NCBI RefSeq assembly: GCF_025370935.1 | Contig: NC_133474.1 | Coordinates: 12,189,597 to 12,253,596, forward strand | DNA from: Choristoneura fumiferana | Taxonomy: Eukaryota > Arthropoda > Insecta > Lepidoptera > Tortricidae | DNA: 64,000 nt | Reading direction: 5' to 3' | Shown here: in pieces, positions 12,574 through 23,700 of the stretch | Layout of the letters: each line of letters begins with the position of its first letter | How positions within the stretch are numbered: position 1 is the first letter of the stretch | Made by a program: the position numbers and the translations under genes | The notes under the pieces: generated by a model | Told to the model about the DNA's origin: nothing | The model's input: the letters and a program-made list of their open reading frames with translations, nothing else | Database searches by the model: none

Positions 12574-15500
12574 ATGGATCGGTTGCGATTAGAACAAGAG
12601 AACAACATCGCGATAAACGTCATACCTCCCGATGGCGAGGAAGATGACGACGAATTCGTGCCGCCGCTGCGTCCGCGGCGGAAGATGAGTACGCCGCTGG
12701 CCGCTCTGCCCGGTGCCTCCGACCGCCTGCTCGGCATGCCAAGTAAGGCCATTACGAGTATAGTACGCCGCTGGCCGCTCTGCCCGGTGCCTCCGACCGC
12801 CTGCTCGGCATGCCAAGTAAGGCCATTACGTGTATAGTACGCCGCTGGCCGCTCTGCCCGGTGCTTCCGACCGCCTGCTCGGCATGCCAAGTAAGGCCAT
12901 TACGAGTATAGTACGCCGCTGGCCGCTCTGCCCGGTGCCTCCGACCGCCTGCTCGGCATGCCAAGTAAGGCCATTACGAGTATAGTACGCCGCTGGCCGC
13001 TCTGCCCGGTGCCTCCGACCGCCTGCTCGGCATGCCAAGTAAGGCCATTACGAGTATAGTACGCCGCTGGCCGCTCTGCCCGGTGCCTCCGACCGCCTGC
13101 TCGGCATGCCAAGTAAGGCCATTACGAGTATAGTACGCCGCTGGCCGCTCTGCCCGGTGCCTCCGACCGCCTGCTCGGCATGCCAAGTAAGGCCATTACG
13201 AGTATAGTAGGCCGCTGGCCGCTCTGCCCGGTGCCTCCGACCGCCCGCTCGGCATGCCAAGTAAGGCCATTACGAGTATAGTACACCGCTGGTCGCTCTG
13301 CCCGGTGCCTCCAACCGCCTGCTCGGCATGCCAAGTAAGGCCATTATGAGTATAGTAGGCCGCTGGCCGCTCTGCCCGGTGCCTCCGACCGCCCGCTCGG
13401 CATGCCAAGTAAGGTCATTACGAGTAAAGTACGCCGCTGGCCGCTCTGCCCGGTGCCTCCGACCGCCCGCTCGGCATGCCAAGTAAGGCCATTACGAGTA
13501 TAGTACGCCGCTGGCTGTTCTGCCCGGTGCCTCCGACTACCTGCTCGGCATTGCCAAGTAATGCTCGCAATTGCATTGACCCTTTCTTTCTACTCATATC
13601 CTATACCGTTTCAAAGAAAGAAGTGTAAAAACGATTGTGATTCCGAGTGTAGACAATAAATTGAAGTTCAGTCCATTGTGGTAAGTACATTGTCGTACGT
13701 AGGGAAGTTAACGCGGCGCGCATGGCACAATTCCGTTTTAGTCAACCTACCCAACCAAACCACATAGGTATTGTCTAATGCGTGGTGGACGCCGCGATCG
13801 TATTCAGTCTCTTTCTTCCGTCATCCTACACCATGTGACAGAAATAAGTGATGAAAGCGGTCGTGATTTTAGACAATAAGACCTTAGTAGAGTCTACCTA
13901 CTAGACAAACAGTAAAATCAATCAACTTAAACAATAATTATACCTAGACACGTTATTTTGTCAAAATTAGCCATTAATGACATTGTAATAAGAACCACGG
14001 CACGCGTCATCGTCAATGACTCTACCTATAGTTACTACAGCTTCTAAACACTAAGTTTAAGTATAATTTTATTTTACCAAGCCGTCCACGTGACGATAAG
14101 TTAACCTTGTACAAATAAGCTGTAAGCCTAATGTGTTTTTCACATCCATAATCCAACGTCCACTTATGATTGTGGATGAAACATGCAATGCATTAGCATC
14201 CATTGGCTTATCAATATAAAAGCAATTGCCGAAATCCGCTTATGTTTGAATAACGGAGTCGATTCTTGCGAACTCGATAGACTAACCAATACACATTCAT
14301 ATACTCGTAAGCTAATTTTATACTGTTGTTGCTAAAAGCACCTAGAAGAGTAGCACTAGTAACACATAGTTTAACTTAAAAGGAGGATTCGTCAACAACT
14401 GTAAACACATTGTTAGAAAATAAATGATTTTGAAATGATTTTTTGAGTTTAAGAAAGATAGTTAGGTAGTACTTTCGTACTACCTATGGAACTTAATATC
14501 AAATCAGAAACCAGGTCTTCTTCCAGGGTACAATTTTCGCAAATACTTACATAACAAAATCACGTAGTAATGATAAACTTACTTTAGAACTAACTAACTT
14601 GGCTCAGGGACCCAAAGAGGGTCTTGGTCTCCGAAGCGAGAGCGTGCCATCTGTCCCGATCGTGCGCAGCCTCTTGCCAGTCGTAGACTTGAAGACGGCG
14701 CAGATCCGCCTGGACATTGTCCTCCCAGCGGTACCTGGGTCTTACACTTACTTTACTTCTTACACTTACTTACTATTTATTATTATTATTATTGTTAGCC
14801 TATTCTGTCCCACTGCTGAGCAAAGGCCCCCCTTACTTACTATGGCAACATTTATTCATCTAACAAGATTACCTGCTTCCTCACTCACTAGTTACTCAAG
14901 ACAGCAAGACATGTACCTAATTTTATCATACGTTAGTAGTGAAAAGTAATAATTTGAAGCGGTTTCGCCCTGTTTGAAATCTTTGGTTCCGTATTTCAAA
15001 CATTTCAATGTAACTAAGTAAGCTTTAATTATGTTATATGACGGCTATCAGATTCTGTGATACCGTCTCTATATATAACAAAATAAGAATAAGAATACGA
15101 ATAAGAATGGTTTATTGGATGATAAAAATAGATACACATACAGAAACACTGAATATACACATCCATGCCTACCAGCCAAAATGGCCGCCACTCAGCTATG
15201 TGTCGCGAAAAGATCTGTAGTTTATTTCGCAACGCTGATTTTCAGTGACGCCAGTTACATAGGTGGCTGTCACAAAATAACAAAGATGATGTCATAGATA
15301 TCAGTCAGTTCAGTTGATATGAACGTGAAGAGCCGCTGGTTGCTAACCTAGGTCAATAAATGTAATTACAAGTTTTATTTTTATTTTGCTGATACATTAT
15401 TACAGATGCGGGCCGTACGTCTCCCTCGAGGTCCCTGTCACCCCTGGACCGCACGAAGCGTCGCTTCAGCACAATGGTGTCTTCGGCCACAGCATCAGCG

Positions 15501-18500
15501 GTGTCCCGGCGGCTATCGGCTACCATCGGTTGGTGTCTCACCTCGCCGACCCAGATCAAGCCCCAGATCGTGCGGCAAGGGCGAGCTCTGTGTCTTCAAT
15601 ACATAAAGACTCAGATTAGACGGTCACCCATGTGTGCCAATAAGGTAACTAATATTATATTTAAATATATTGGTGTTTCTACTATATCAGTCTAATCATC
15701 TTGTATCAGTTAAACGTGGCAGTAAAAACACTAATAATGTTTGCAGCACATCACAGTAAAGTCACTTCTGCCGAATTAAATAATATCTCTTAGCCGCGAC
15801 AATCCTTAATAGTAGATTGTACAACAAGAGCATAAAACGAGCCATTTTACCCGAGACGTTCATATAGCCATCCGACCCGGTACGACGAGGGTGGATAGAC
15901 ACGTCAATGGGAAAATGGGTTTAATGCTCGAGTTTTACACTCTGCTTTTCACTTCGATTGCGAGGAGATGAAAATATAGCAACGGTGGAAACAATCTTGT
16001 TCACTTACTATGTACCTTTTATTTTTTATGCATTGCTATATAATTATAGTTTTATTGATTTAAGTTACTTAATAGATTTCTACATATAATAGATCTTTTA
16101 TAATTGATACGACATTACTGTGAAGTAATTAGTAGTTCTTATAGTTTTTTTATTTAGGCATGAGTAGTTTTATTGATTTATTTAGATTGATTTGATTGAT
16201 GTTTATTTATATAAAAGAATATTTAAAAAATTAAAACCTTTTCTGTTTGTGGCTGTTGACACCTGATTCCCTTGGTCTTAGACGAAGATTTTATTTTATG
16301 CACTAGAGCATAAATAGTTATTTGTGTCACAAGGGAGCAAAATGGTGTATTTACGGCGAGGGCGTACATTGAATCCAGAATGTAGCGAAGGATTCTGCAA
16401 TAGAATCCTGAGCGTAGCGAGGGATTCTAAAGTAGAATCCTGAGCGTAATGAGGGATTCAAGTGTTAACGTCCAAGATGAAAATAATTTTGCTCCTGAGT
16501 GGCTCATACAACTTTTTACACCAAGCGTTAAACAACTTGAAAAAAATAATTCTTAATATTATTATAGAACAACCAGCATAGAAAATGGCGTGGCGTTACA
16601 ATTATCAACTTCAAAAAATGGCATTTGCAATAAAACACTTAGAAAAGCCTTGAACAGAAAAGTTGCACTTTGCTCCCTCTCGTCAGGGAGGAAAAGTTAA
16701 TAATCTGAAGGAGAGGTGTGAAAAAGTCATTGTATGTCGCCTAGATCTAGCATAAATGCGAGGTTTACGAGCATGAAAAATGAAAATATTATTTTTGTGT
16801 TCCAGCAAATCGTAATGAAGCGTCTGCAACGTATGCTCGAGACGGAATGCGGCGAGGAGGCGACTTACAACGTGGAGAGCCAGATCTTCGCGGCGATGCG
16901 AGTGCTCTGCGCGGCCCTGGAGAGGAAGCGGCCCGAGGTCTTCCGCCATGTCGCGCGGCAAGCGACGCGGGCGCCGTTCGCCATGTTGCGCTCTGATACC
17001 GCTATAGCGGAGCTCGCGTTGGCTTTGGCGCGTCGCGTGACTAGAGAAAACATGACATGGCCAAAGGTACCTACGTTTGTATTAATTTAATTTGTCATCA
17101 TCACCATTATCATCCTGTCAGCACAAAGACGTCCACTGCTGGACATAGGCCTCCCCCAAGGCCAAGGCTCTCCACTCAGGCCGGTCTTGTGCTTTCTGCA
17201 TCCACCGCGATCAGAGGCCGTATTTTCTAACGTTTCTGATGCTCGCGTTCGCAATCAAATGACAGTTTTTGTATGTGAAATCTGTCATTTGATTGCGATC
17301 GCGTGTGTCAGAAACTTTAGGCAATACGGCCTCAGGTCGTCGCTCCATTATTTTCTTGGAGCCCTACCGACAGCTCGTCTCCCAGTCCGCGGTCACCATT
17401 GAATTTGTTGAGGTCCATAAATCAATGAACTATTCGGACTAGTGTTGCCGAAAAATGGATAGTTTGCAATCGATAGTTTTAATCGAATAAAACAATAAAT
17501 TTAAGAAATCAAAAAACCCGACTGCCTTAAAAAATACTAATAACCCTCCTTCTTCGCAGTCGGGTAAAAAGAACAAAACAAGTCTAGTGGCTTAGAACTT
17601 TGTTAAGTAGCTAACTTAAAGTTCAACAGTCTGGACCCATTAGGTAAGAATTTTTGAAAGTCACGATTTAAGTGGGTCCCGACTGTTGAACTTTAAGTTA
17701 GCTACTTAACAAAGTTCTAGGCCACTAGACTTGTTTTCTTCTTTTTAGTATTTTTTAAGGCAGTCGGGTTTTTTGATGTTTTAAACTTATTGTTTTATTT
17801 CACACTTTTCTGTGAAAATGGTATATTAAAACGGTTATAACCCATATATTTTAAGAATGGGCTAATTATTAGCTTTCATTTGATACCCCAATCGATAGGT
17901 TTGAATTCCGGTTTGGGTTCCGTAGCCATTACGAAAAATTAAGTAATATTTTTCTAAGGATTTCGTATTTTATACGGAATCTTTCAAGTTTAGGTATATT
18001 TTATACTTTAGGCTGCTATTTACTCTTAAACTACTATTAATTCTAAAGCAAACTAAGCTGTTAAACTTTTTCTTAAAATTTTGATATACTTACTATCATC
18101 CTGATTTTTTTCAAATTTTTCCACCCACCGGTTTAGATTTTAGAGGGGGGAGGACGCTCGATTTTCATGAAAATTAGCACTTTAAAGTTGAATATTTCGC
18201 AAACAATCAATCAAATCATTGAATTGAAAAATCGTCCGTGCAACCCCCAAATGATTTTAAAAGACCTATCCAACGGTACCTCACACTAGTTGGATGAGTA
18301 AAAAAAACATCCCCACTTTACGTCTATGGGAGGTACCCTAAAAAAATTTTTTTTAGATTTTTTTATTGTACCATTTTGTCGGCATAGTTTACATATATAT
18401 CCGTGCAAAATTAGAGCTTTCTAGCATTGATAGTCCCTAAGCAAAGCCGCGGATGGACGGACAGATAGACAGACAGGCATGGCGAAATTATAAGGGTTCC

Positions 18501-20334
18501 GTTTTTGCAATTTTGGCTCCGGAACCCTAAAAATAGGCAACAAGAAAAGGAAAAAGCAATCATGATCGATTGTCACGGTTATGTACCTAATCCATTTATT
18601 AAAATACCAGTACCTGGGCGACCGAGCTAATTGCTCGGGCTGAAACTCAATAACAAACGTTTTCCCAGAGATAAGACCAAGATATCATTGCAGATAGCAG
18701 CGGTGTTCTGCATTTGCGGCGCTCTGGCCAGGGAAGCAGCTGAGGCGGCGGACGGCGAGCCGGCGCTGGAACTAGTGGCAGCCCCGGCAGCTGCGGTCGC
18801 CGACCTATTGCACGAAGACACGGGCTCCTGGATTGCAGCTAATGGTGGATGGGTAAGTTAAAATAAATATCAAATAACAACAAAAAATCCTGAAAGTTTT
18901 CAGCGAGTTGAGAACTATCCAAAATAATAATAATATAATCAATTATCACCCTGGTTTAAGTACGCAAAAGTGAGTTTCTCTTTTATAATGAGAGGGAGAT
19001 CATCTGACGGGAAATGATCACCACCGCCCATGAGTAACAACAAGTCAATTAGTCATTGGTCTATTGCCGGCCTTTAAAAAAAAAGTCAGCCCTTTTCTTT
19101 AAAGCCCCGATGTCATAGTTGTCTGGAACACTGCTGACGGAAGTTGATTCCACAATTTCACTGTATGTGGCAGGAAGTGCCGAAGAACACGTAAAATGGA
19201 AGACCGCCATTCATCGCGATGGTGACGATGGAATTTTGACATTCGGCTATAGGTGCGACCACGGTAGCAGATCAAATAATTCTTCAGAGCACTCACTGAA
19301 GATCCTGTGCCCTCGAAACCCCTCCTCCGTGCCTACGTCCATGATATAGGTTCAAATCTAACTCACATCTCACGTTTTTGACCAGACGTCTTTATGAAGC
19401 ACAGTACCTGTAGGTAGGTTTTGTCAGTTATAATCTAACATCCTTATTCATAAAAAAATCCTTATTGAGGTTTGATCGGTCTGTTACTTAGCAGACTGAT
19501 TAAACTTGTTAGACGGTTGTCAAGAAGTATGATTCATAAACGCTTGCTAGCAGTCTGCTAGTTGTTGAGCTGCTGATAGACGGATTAGACGCGTTATGTT
19601 GGCCATCTTGACAAATCACAGACAAAAAATGGCCTCATCGATAATTTAAAAAAAAAATGACGGCTGTGACAGCAAATTAGCAGGAAAAAAAATAAAAAGC
19701 GAGATGTTTGTTTTCCCGCCATTTGTTAATCATCCTAATTTTATTTTTTTTCCTTGTTATTCTTAGTAAAGTAGCAGTAATAAGTACCTAATTTAGAGGA
19801 TTTTTAAATACAATTTCCTGAAAATAAATTTACCTGGATTTTTTTTAATCTTTGCGTAACCCTCCATTCACCGAATTTATCTTCGGTATGGTTTTTTGCT
19901 CTTGTCAGTCAGCTGTTTAAACTTGTGGCGGCCATTTTGTGACTTAGCAGGGAGATAGAGGAGGGTCTACGGTCCTCTAACTTTAGCAGAGCCTTGATCG
20001 ACTGATTAGCGCTAACAGACGTTTATGAATCATGTTTTTTAGCATCGGGCCTTCAAGGAGCCTTCAATGAGGCTCTAACTTTTTATGAATAAGGCTGTAT
20101 ATCTAATATCAAGCGAAGAATAAGGAAGAAAATTCTGAAAATACATATTTTATTTTGTTCTAGGACGGGCTAGTGGAGCGGCTTAGAGCAAGCGAGCGGG
20201 ACCAGCGTTCAGAGAAGAACCTTAAAGTGATAGTTTCCTTCTTAGCCATGTCTTTCCTCTTTCTAGTTATACTGAGGTGGGTAATTCAAGCTCACCCATC
20301 TTACCTACTTGAGCATCAAGAGTACAGAAAATAG
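12574..20334 (+). CDS. Bcl-2 family apoptosis regulator (BOK/Buffy/Debcl-like), complete
   Basis: Five coding exons with agreeing phases: 12574-12742, 15406-15644, 16806-17066, 18694-18852 and 20164-20334, giving 332 aa. The family acts at mitochondrial and ER membranes to set the apoptosis threshold. The protein has an acidic N-terminus, an alpha-2-like helix ending exon 2 (GRALCLQYIKTQIRRS), a BH3-like stretch in exon 3 (LCAALERKRPEVFRHVARQ), a BH1-like end of exon 3 (ENMTWPK), a BH2 spanning exons 4-5 (WIAANGGW then DGLVERL), and a C-terminal hydrophobic anchor at about residues 296-316. Exon order and motif spacing match insect Buffy/Debcl and vertebrate BOK (known usual length near 300 for the insect proteins). 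Odd points: BH3 lacks the usual Gly-Asp/Glu pair, BH1 has Pro where Gly is usual, and exon 1 ends inside a 74-bp tandem array. A 5' UTR exon may begin after the acceptor at 12546. I cannot separate Buffy from Debcl. A donor-like GT at 20279 leaves the last exon slightly uncertain. Confidence 0.88.
12688..13561 (+). repeat. 74-bp minisatellite duplicating the exon 1 end and 5' splice site of the Bcl-2 gene
   Basis: About 12 head-to-tail units of 74 bp begin at 12688, 12762, 12836 and so on to 13502. Each unit holds the last ~55 nt of coding exon 1 plus ~19 nt of intron. Nearly every unit carries the donor CCAA|GTAAGG (12743, 12817, 12891, ... 13483); the last is degenerate (GTAATG at 13558). 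Units are GC-rich against an AT-rich background. Distal units differ by a few bases (AGGCC for ACGCC, CGCCCGC for CGCCTGC), and units at 13206 and 13354 share both changes. Only the first donor keeps the reading frame: reading on hits a stop at 12835-12837, and 74 is not a multiple of 3. Confidence 0.95.
13562..14590. other. Bcl-2 intron 1, distal part
   Basis: Plain intron sequence beyond the 74-bp array; no repeat or exon recognised. Confidence 0.45.
14590..14840. mobile_element. Fragments of common lepidopteran LINE-type repeats
   Basis: The block GGGACCCAAAGAGGGTCTTG to about 14745 and the block TCTGTCCCACTGCTGAGCAA (14805-14830) resemble retroelement ends frequent in Lepidoptera. They are identified from memory of the family. 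Confidence 0.4.
15078..15190 (-). mobile_element. Retroelement 3' tail, antisense
   Basis: (AATAAG)n followed by ATGGTTTATTGGATGATAAA looks like an antisense LINE or SINE 3' end. Overlapping frames here are not genes. Confidence 0.35.
15826..15940. mobile_element. Imperfect palindromic repeat (MITE-like)
   Basis: AGAGCATAAAACGAGCCATT...ACCCGAGACG is roughly inverted at CACGTCAATGGGAAAATGGG...TAATGCTCGA. Confidence 0.4.
16315..16690. repeat. Repeat family with internal GAATCC units (also at 53090-53300, inverted)
   Basis: It contains successive units like AGAATCCTGAGCGTAGCGAG between GAGCAAAATGGT and TTTTGCTCC. A diverged copy in opposite orientation lies in the last ATM intron. It sits about 115 bp before Bcl-2 exon 3. 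Confidence 0.55.
17096..17215. mobile_element. Lepidopteran retroelement fragment
   Basis: CATCATCACCATTATCATCC followed by GTCCACTGCTGGACATAGGC is a very common lepidopteran repeat end. It begins just 30 bp after Bcl-2 exon 3. Confidence 0.5.
17489..17797. mobile_element. Foldback element, arms of ~126-152 bp
   Basis: The left arm 17489-17640 pairs with the right arm 17672-17797 (shared core AACTTTGTTAAGTAGCTAAC). The left arm has an extra ~26 bp (CCCTCCTTCTTCGCAGTCGG). A related fragment lies at 27280-27306. Confidence 0.75.
17810..18531. mobile_element. GGGTTCCGT / GGAACCC repeat element
   Basis: It starts with GGGTTCCGTAG near 17915 and ends GGCTCCGGAACCCTAA, with a GATGGACGGACAGATAGACA block before the end. 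A related copy is at about 27680-28236. Confidence 0.55.
18600..18685 (-). mobile_element. Transposon fragment abutting the exon 4 acceptor
   Basis: The block GTACCTGGGCGACCGAGCTA...CCCAGAGATAAGACC is the reverse of a repeat also seen at about 31060-31150 and partly at 47615-47645. It ends about 9 bp before the exon begins at 18694, so it supplies the region where the branch point should lie. Confidence 0.55.
18962..19370 (-). mobile_element. LINE 3' end fragment, minus strand
   Basis: A minus-strand frame reads RHFLPHTVKLWNQLPSAVF, the typical C-terminal block of LINE ORF2. It is followed by a 3' tail shared with the plus-strand copy at 51880-52190 (GGGCGGTGGTGAT). Confidence 0.6.
19441..20095. 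mobile_element. DNA-transposon-like element with TCCTTATTCATAAA termini
   Basis: The left end CCTTATTCATAAAAAAATCC pairs imperfectly with TTTTTATGAATAAGG on the right, and ATGATTCATAAACG / CGTTTATGAATCAT form inner arms. It lies in Bcl-2 intron 4. Confidence 0.5.
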
Positions 20335-20690
20335 AATTAGAGATTTTCCACAACTGGGTGCTACTTACCCATATTTAATCACCAGAGTGCCTCTGCCTAA
20401 TGTATACGCTGGTTTTAATTTCCAGCTGTACCTATTTGTAGGTAACCGTTCTAAATTGTCAGTATTTAGTTTTGTATATCAGTTCCATAGCAAAAAGCTT
20501 TTTTTTTCTCTCGGGTGTGTAATCTGCTTATCTAATTCTTAAAATGCTTTTCGACCAACGTTTCGAGAACTCTACCAAACTACAAAAGTATACCAGTGTG
20601 TAATTACCAGCAGTCGTTTTATTTTAACCCAGTTTTTTGTTATATACCTACAATAGGTGGGTACTTATTGTTTTTTACGAATAGGGGAAG
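20335..20690. other. Bcl-2 3' UTR and flank
   Basis: No gene. An AATAAA occurs at about 20732-20737 and could be the polyadenylation signal, but the interval is AT-rich and the choice is weak. Confidence 0.3.
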
Positions 20691-21595
20691 CTGTTGTACC
20701 ACGGACAGTTTTTCCTTTTTTGATTTTTAGAAAAATAAATAATTATGGAATAAACATCAGATATTAAAATATCTAATGATACATCATTAGGCTATGTTAT
20801 TCGATAAAAAACTAAGCGATTCGTTTTTAAATTTTGAAACGGTAGGCTCACGAAAAAAAAGAGAAAAGTGTCCAAGGTACAACACCCCTGATGTACCTTG
20901 GACATTCGAGGTTGTACCTTGGACACGTGATTTTTGTCAAGAAAATATTTACTGTTTATATGTATTACTTATTTATAAAATCATTGACTTATTTACTGGT
21001 CATTAGAACACAGCAGTTTTCCCGCCAAGTTCGTACATATTATTTTATAGATCAAACAAAAAGTTATCTTAGTTTTTAGTTTCGACGCTGATTACATGAT
21101 GAAATCGTATTGATCAAATGACTAAATTACTTAAAGTTCAATACCTTTCAGCATTTAGATTTGATCGGAACCAAATATATATATTTTTTTTACTATTAAA
21201 TTTCATTGGCCAAGGTACAACGTATTTTTAGTGTCCTACGTACTTAGAACGTATCCGGTTTTTAGATAAAAATGCGTCCAAAAACGCACATCGATTTAGG
21301 TTTATGCTGAAACAGCCCTACCGTTCCGTACCGTCCGTTAAAATTTATTACGAAAAATTAAAACATTAAATAAATAAGCTTCATTTAAAGTTCCAAAATG
21401 GTGCTTTTGTAAAAGGATTTTTATTTTCATGATACATGACATAGGTCATTCAGCGTTTGCGTTTCGTTACTAACTTTACTTCGATACATCCCGCCGACAG
21501 TTCAAATAACATAGCACATGATATTAAAATAATGCGGGAACATTGAAATTTAGACGACTGTCCGAGGTACAACTATGGCCGAGGTACAACAGTTT
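20690..21595. repeat. Region with a recurrent GTCC(A/G)AGGTACAAC motif in both orientations
   Basis: Copies lie at 20693-20706 (inverted), 20870-20883, 20893-20903 (inverted), 20911-20924 (inverted), 21208-21221, 21560-21573 and 21577-21590. This resembles the subterminal repeats of some DNA transposons. No transposase was seen. Confidence 0.5.
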
Positions 21596-21599
21596 CAAT

Positions 21600-22080
21600 C
21601 ATTTTTATAACTTGTAAACAAAAACATTATTCCTTGTCTAGGTACGTATTATTTTTAATGTAAATAATTAAGGTTTAGTCATTTATAATTTATTACCGAC
21701 AACAGCTCATAAACTAATTATTAAGATCAATTTACACAAAAAGTGACATGGTGCTTCATTTGACTCTCGAAAAATCCCTCGAAAGCAAATAAAACTGGTC
21801 TGTATTTTTTTCTTAAATAGTTGTACATGGTTGTACCTAAGTATCTACCTACAGTATCCGACTCGCTATCTTTGTTCTGGGCTATAGGTACTTACCTATT
21901 AGTTACCGGTAAAACGAGGCTACTTTACTCCGAATATTGCTCCAAATTTCGAAATCTTTGTTTTATCTTAAAGATTATTATGCTGTGGTATGTTCATATA
22001 TGTATTTATGTAAAGTAGATCACCCCTTCTATCATGCTGGCTTGCTTAAACTACGTCATAATGTTGTTTTAATATATATT
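21600..22080. other. Intergenic, no gene seen
   Basis: AT-rich DNA; only a further GTTGTACATGGTTGTACC stretch near 21821 recalls the motif region before it. Confidence 0.35.
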
Positions 22081-22830
22081 ATATCGCATGCTTAGTAATA
22101 AACGGGCCTAACTCAAAATTGGCGAAAAATTAGTTATTGTACTAAAACGGCTTATATCTGAGAGCACTATCGGCTCTCTTTCTTAAACCAGCCTAAATCG
22201 GGTATTATAAAGAGATAGCACGACTTGGTGCGTTTTACTTTTAACAAAATTGCAAATTTCATTTGGTGCTAAAGCAGCTAACTTCAGTCATGTTCCGACT
22301 TACTTGCGAGCAAGAAGTTAGCTTTCGTGAGCCATTTGAAGATAGATCGTTATTGCAAGAAGGAAAACATGAGTATTTTGAATAACTTTTAAGGAAATAA
22401 AAGCATATTTGGATTTACTTCTTTTTAGCACAAAAATCAAACGCAAAATGAAGTGATGTAATTCGGATTGCCTCGTTTTATTAAAAATAATCCTTGAATA
22501 CTTGGTGTTGTATTAAGACTTGCATCATTTTTTTTTTATTATTTCGCTACATTTTGCTACATTTTGTAATAAAGTGATATATGAATGCAATGTTTTTTTT
22601 AAACCTTAGCAATATTATTAAATATATAAAAACAAATTGGTTTATAAGAAAAAAGTGCAAGTAGACATTATATACAACGTTAGGAATTATAAAAAACATA
22701 GTAAACAAAATTAAATCCTACCAAATAATTCAACGGAAACGAGAAGTGCTAATTACTTAAACTTTAAACTCGATTTGCCAAAATTCACGATTTTTGAGTT
22801 AGGACCGTTTATTACTAAGCATGCGATATA
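22081..22830. mobile_element. Non-autonomous DNA transposon, ~750 bp
   Basis: The left terminus ATATCGCATGCTTAGTAATA with AACGGGCCTAACTCAAAA is inverted at TTTTGAGTTAGGACCGTTTATTACTAAGCATGCGATAT on the right, about 36 bp with one or two mismatches. The interior has no transposase frame. Confidence 0.75.
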
Positions 22831-23329
22831 TTAAAACTTTAATTTAGGAGCAATGTTAACCGGCGTTTGGGTAACTAGTTATGCTACTGAATTTAATTTC
22901 ATTCATAATTCATACTAGGAGGCGTTTGGTGTATTTTTACCCCATCATTATCATTGCACTCTGTATTATCACTGTACGGCATCTGACAGGAAAAGAAAAG
23001 AAAATATCGAAGCAAAAATTGAAGTTCAGTGTTGTCACTTTATTGGGAAGTGTATCGGGTAAATACCGGGACTTCGATCTGCAAGACATTTAAACAAAAT
23101 ACAGAACTGGAGCATAGTTACCCAGTGGGGAGCAAAGTAACCTCGTTTTACGGTACGTGAACACCGAAACGACGTGAATGGCCACGTTATAAGTATAACA
23201 TTTAGGAATGTTGCAGCTTCTATCTGATCTTGACAAATATTTATTGTTGTTATTTCAATAAATTTTATTTATAATTAAGTGTTGTTTCATACCCTAATTC
23301 CTTTTTATATTTCTACACTTAAGGCCGCC

Positions 23330-23480
23330 TTACACATGATCTTTACTAGCATGCTAATAAGCATGCTAACCTAGAAGCATGCGTGTCTGAAGTACTTACC
23401 AATATGTCACTAAATAAGCATGCTTAATAAATAGAAGCACGTAGCATGCTTTCGTGCTAGTAACGAGCACGTGTAAAAGT
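23330..23480. mobile_element. MITE-like, GCATGC-rich
   Basis: TTACACATGATCTTTACTAG at the left is inverted, diverged, at CTAGTAACGAGCACGTGTAA. Several GCATGC palindromes lie within. Confidence 0.5.
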
Positions 23481-23560
23481 AGCTTTATGAAGTTTTTGAG
23501 ATTGTCGGGACATCCGCTGACACATGTTACTTCCATCATCCAATAGGTCTTAAGTGGGTA

Positions 23561-23700
23561 CAGTCAAGTGCAAAGATATCGACACGGCTAAAGTTGCAAA
23601 AATATGTATACACGACTTTATGCACTTAACATGATGGTCATGTAGGTATAGGTACATATTTTTGTAACTTTGGCCGTGTATATATATTTGCACTTGACTG
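23561..23700. mobile_element. Mariner-type MITE, 140 bp, TA target site
   Basis: CAGTCAAGTGCAAAGATAT and its inverse ATATTTGCACTTGACTG end at flanking TA dinucleotides. The same family is at 39369-39503 in Cul3 intron 8. Confidence 0.75.

Noticed and set aside
12543..13482. Many overlapping antisense frames of ~70 aa starting MACRAGG
   Set aside because: They are the 74-bp repeat read on the minus strand; each is the same frame shifted by one unit, with no start context or homology.
12688..13561. CRISPR-like array
   Set aside because: Units are contiguous and nearly identical with no unique spacers, and the genome is eukaryotic.
14599..14949. 116-aa plus-strand frame in Bcl-2 intron 1
   Set aside because: It is made of LINE-type repeat fragments and has no matching splice phase.
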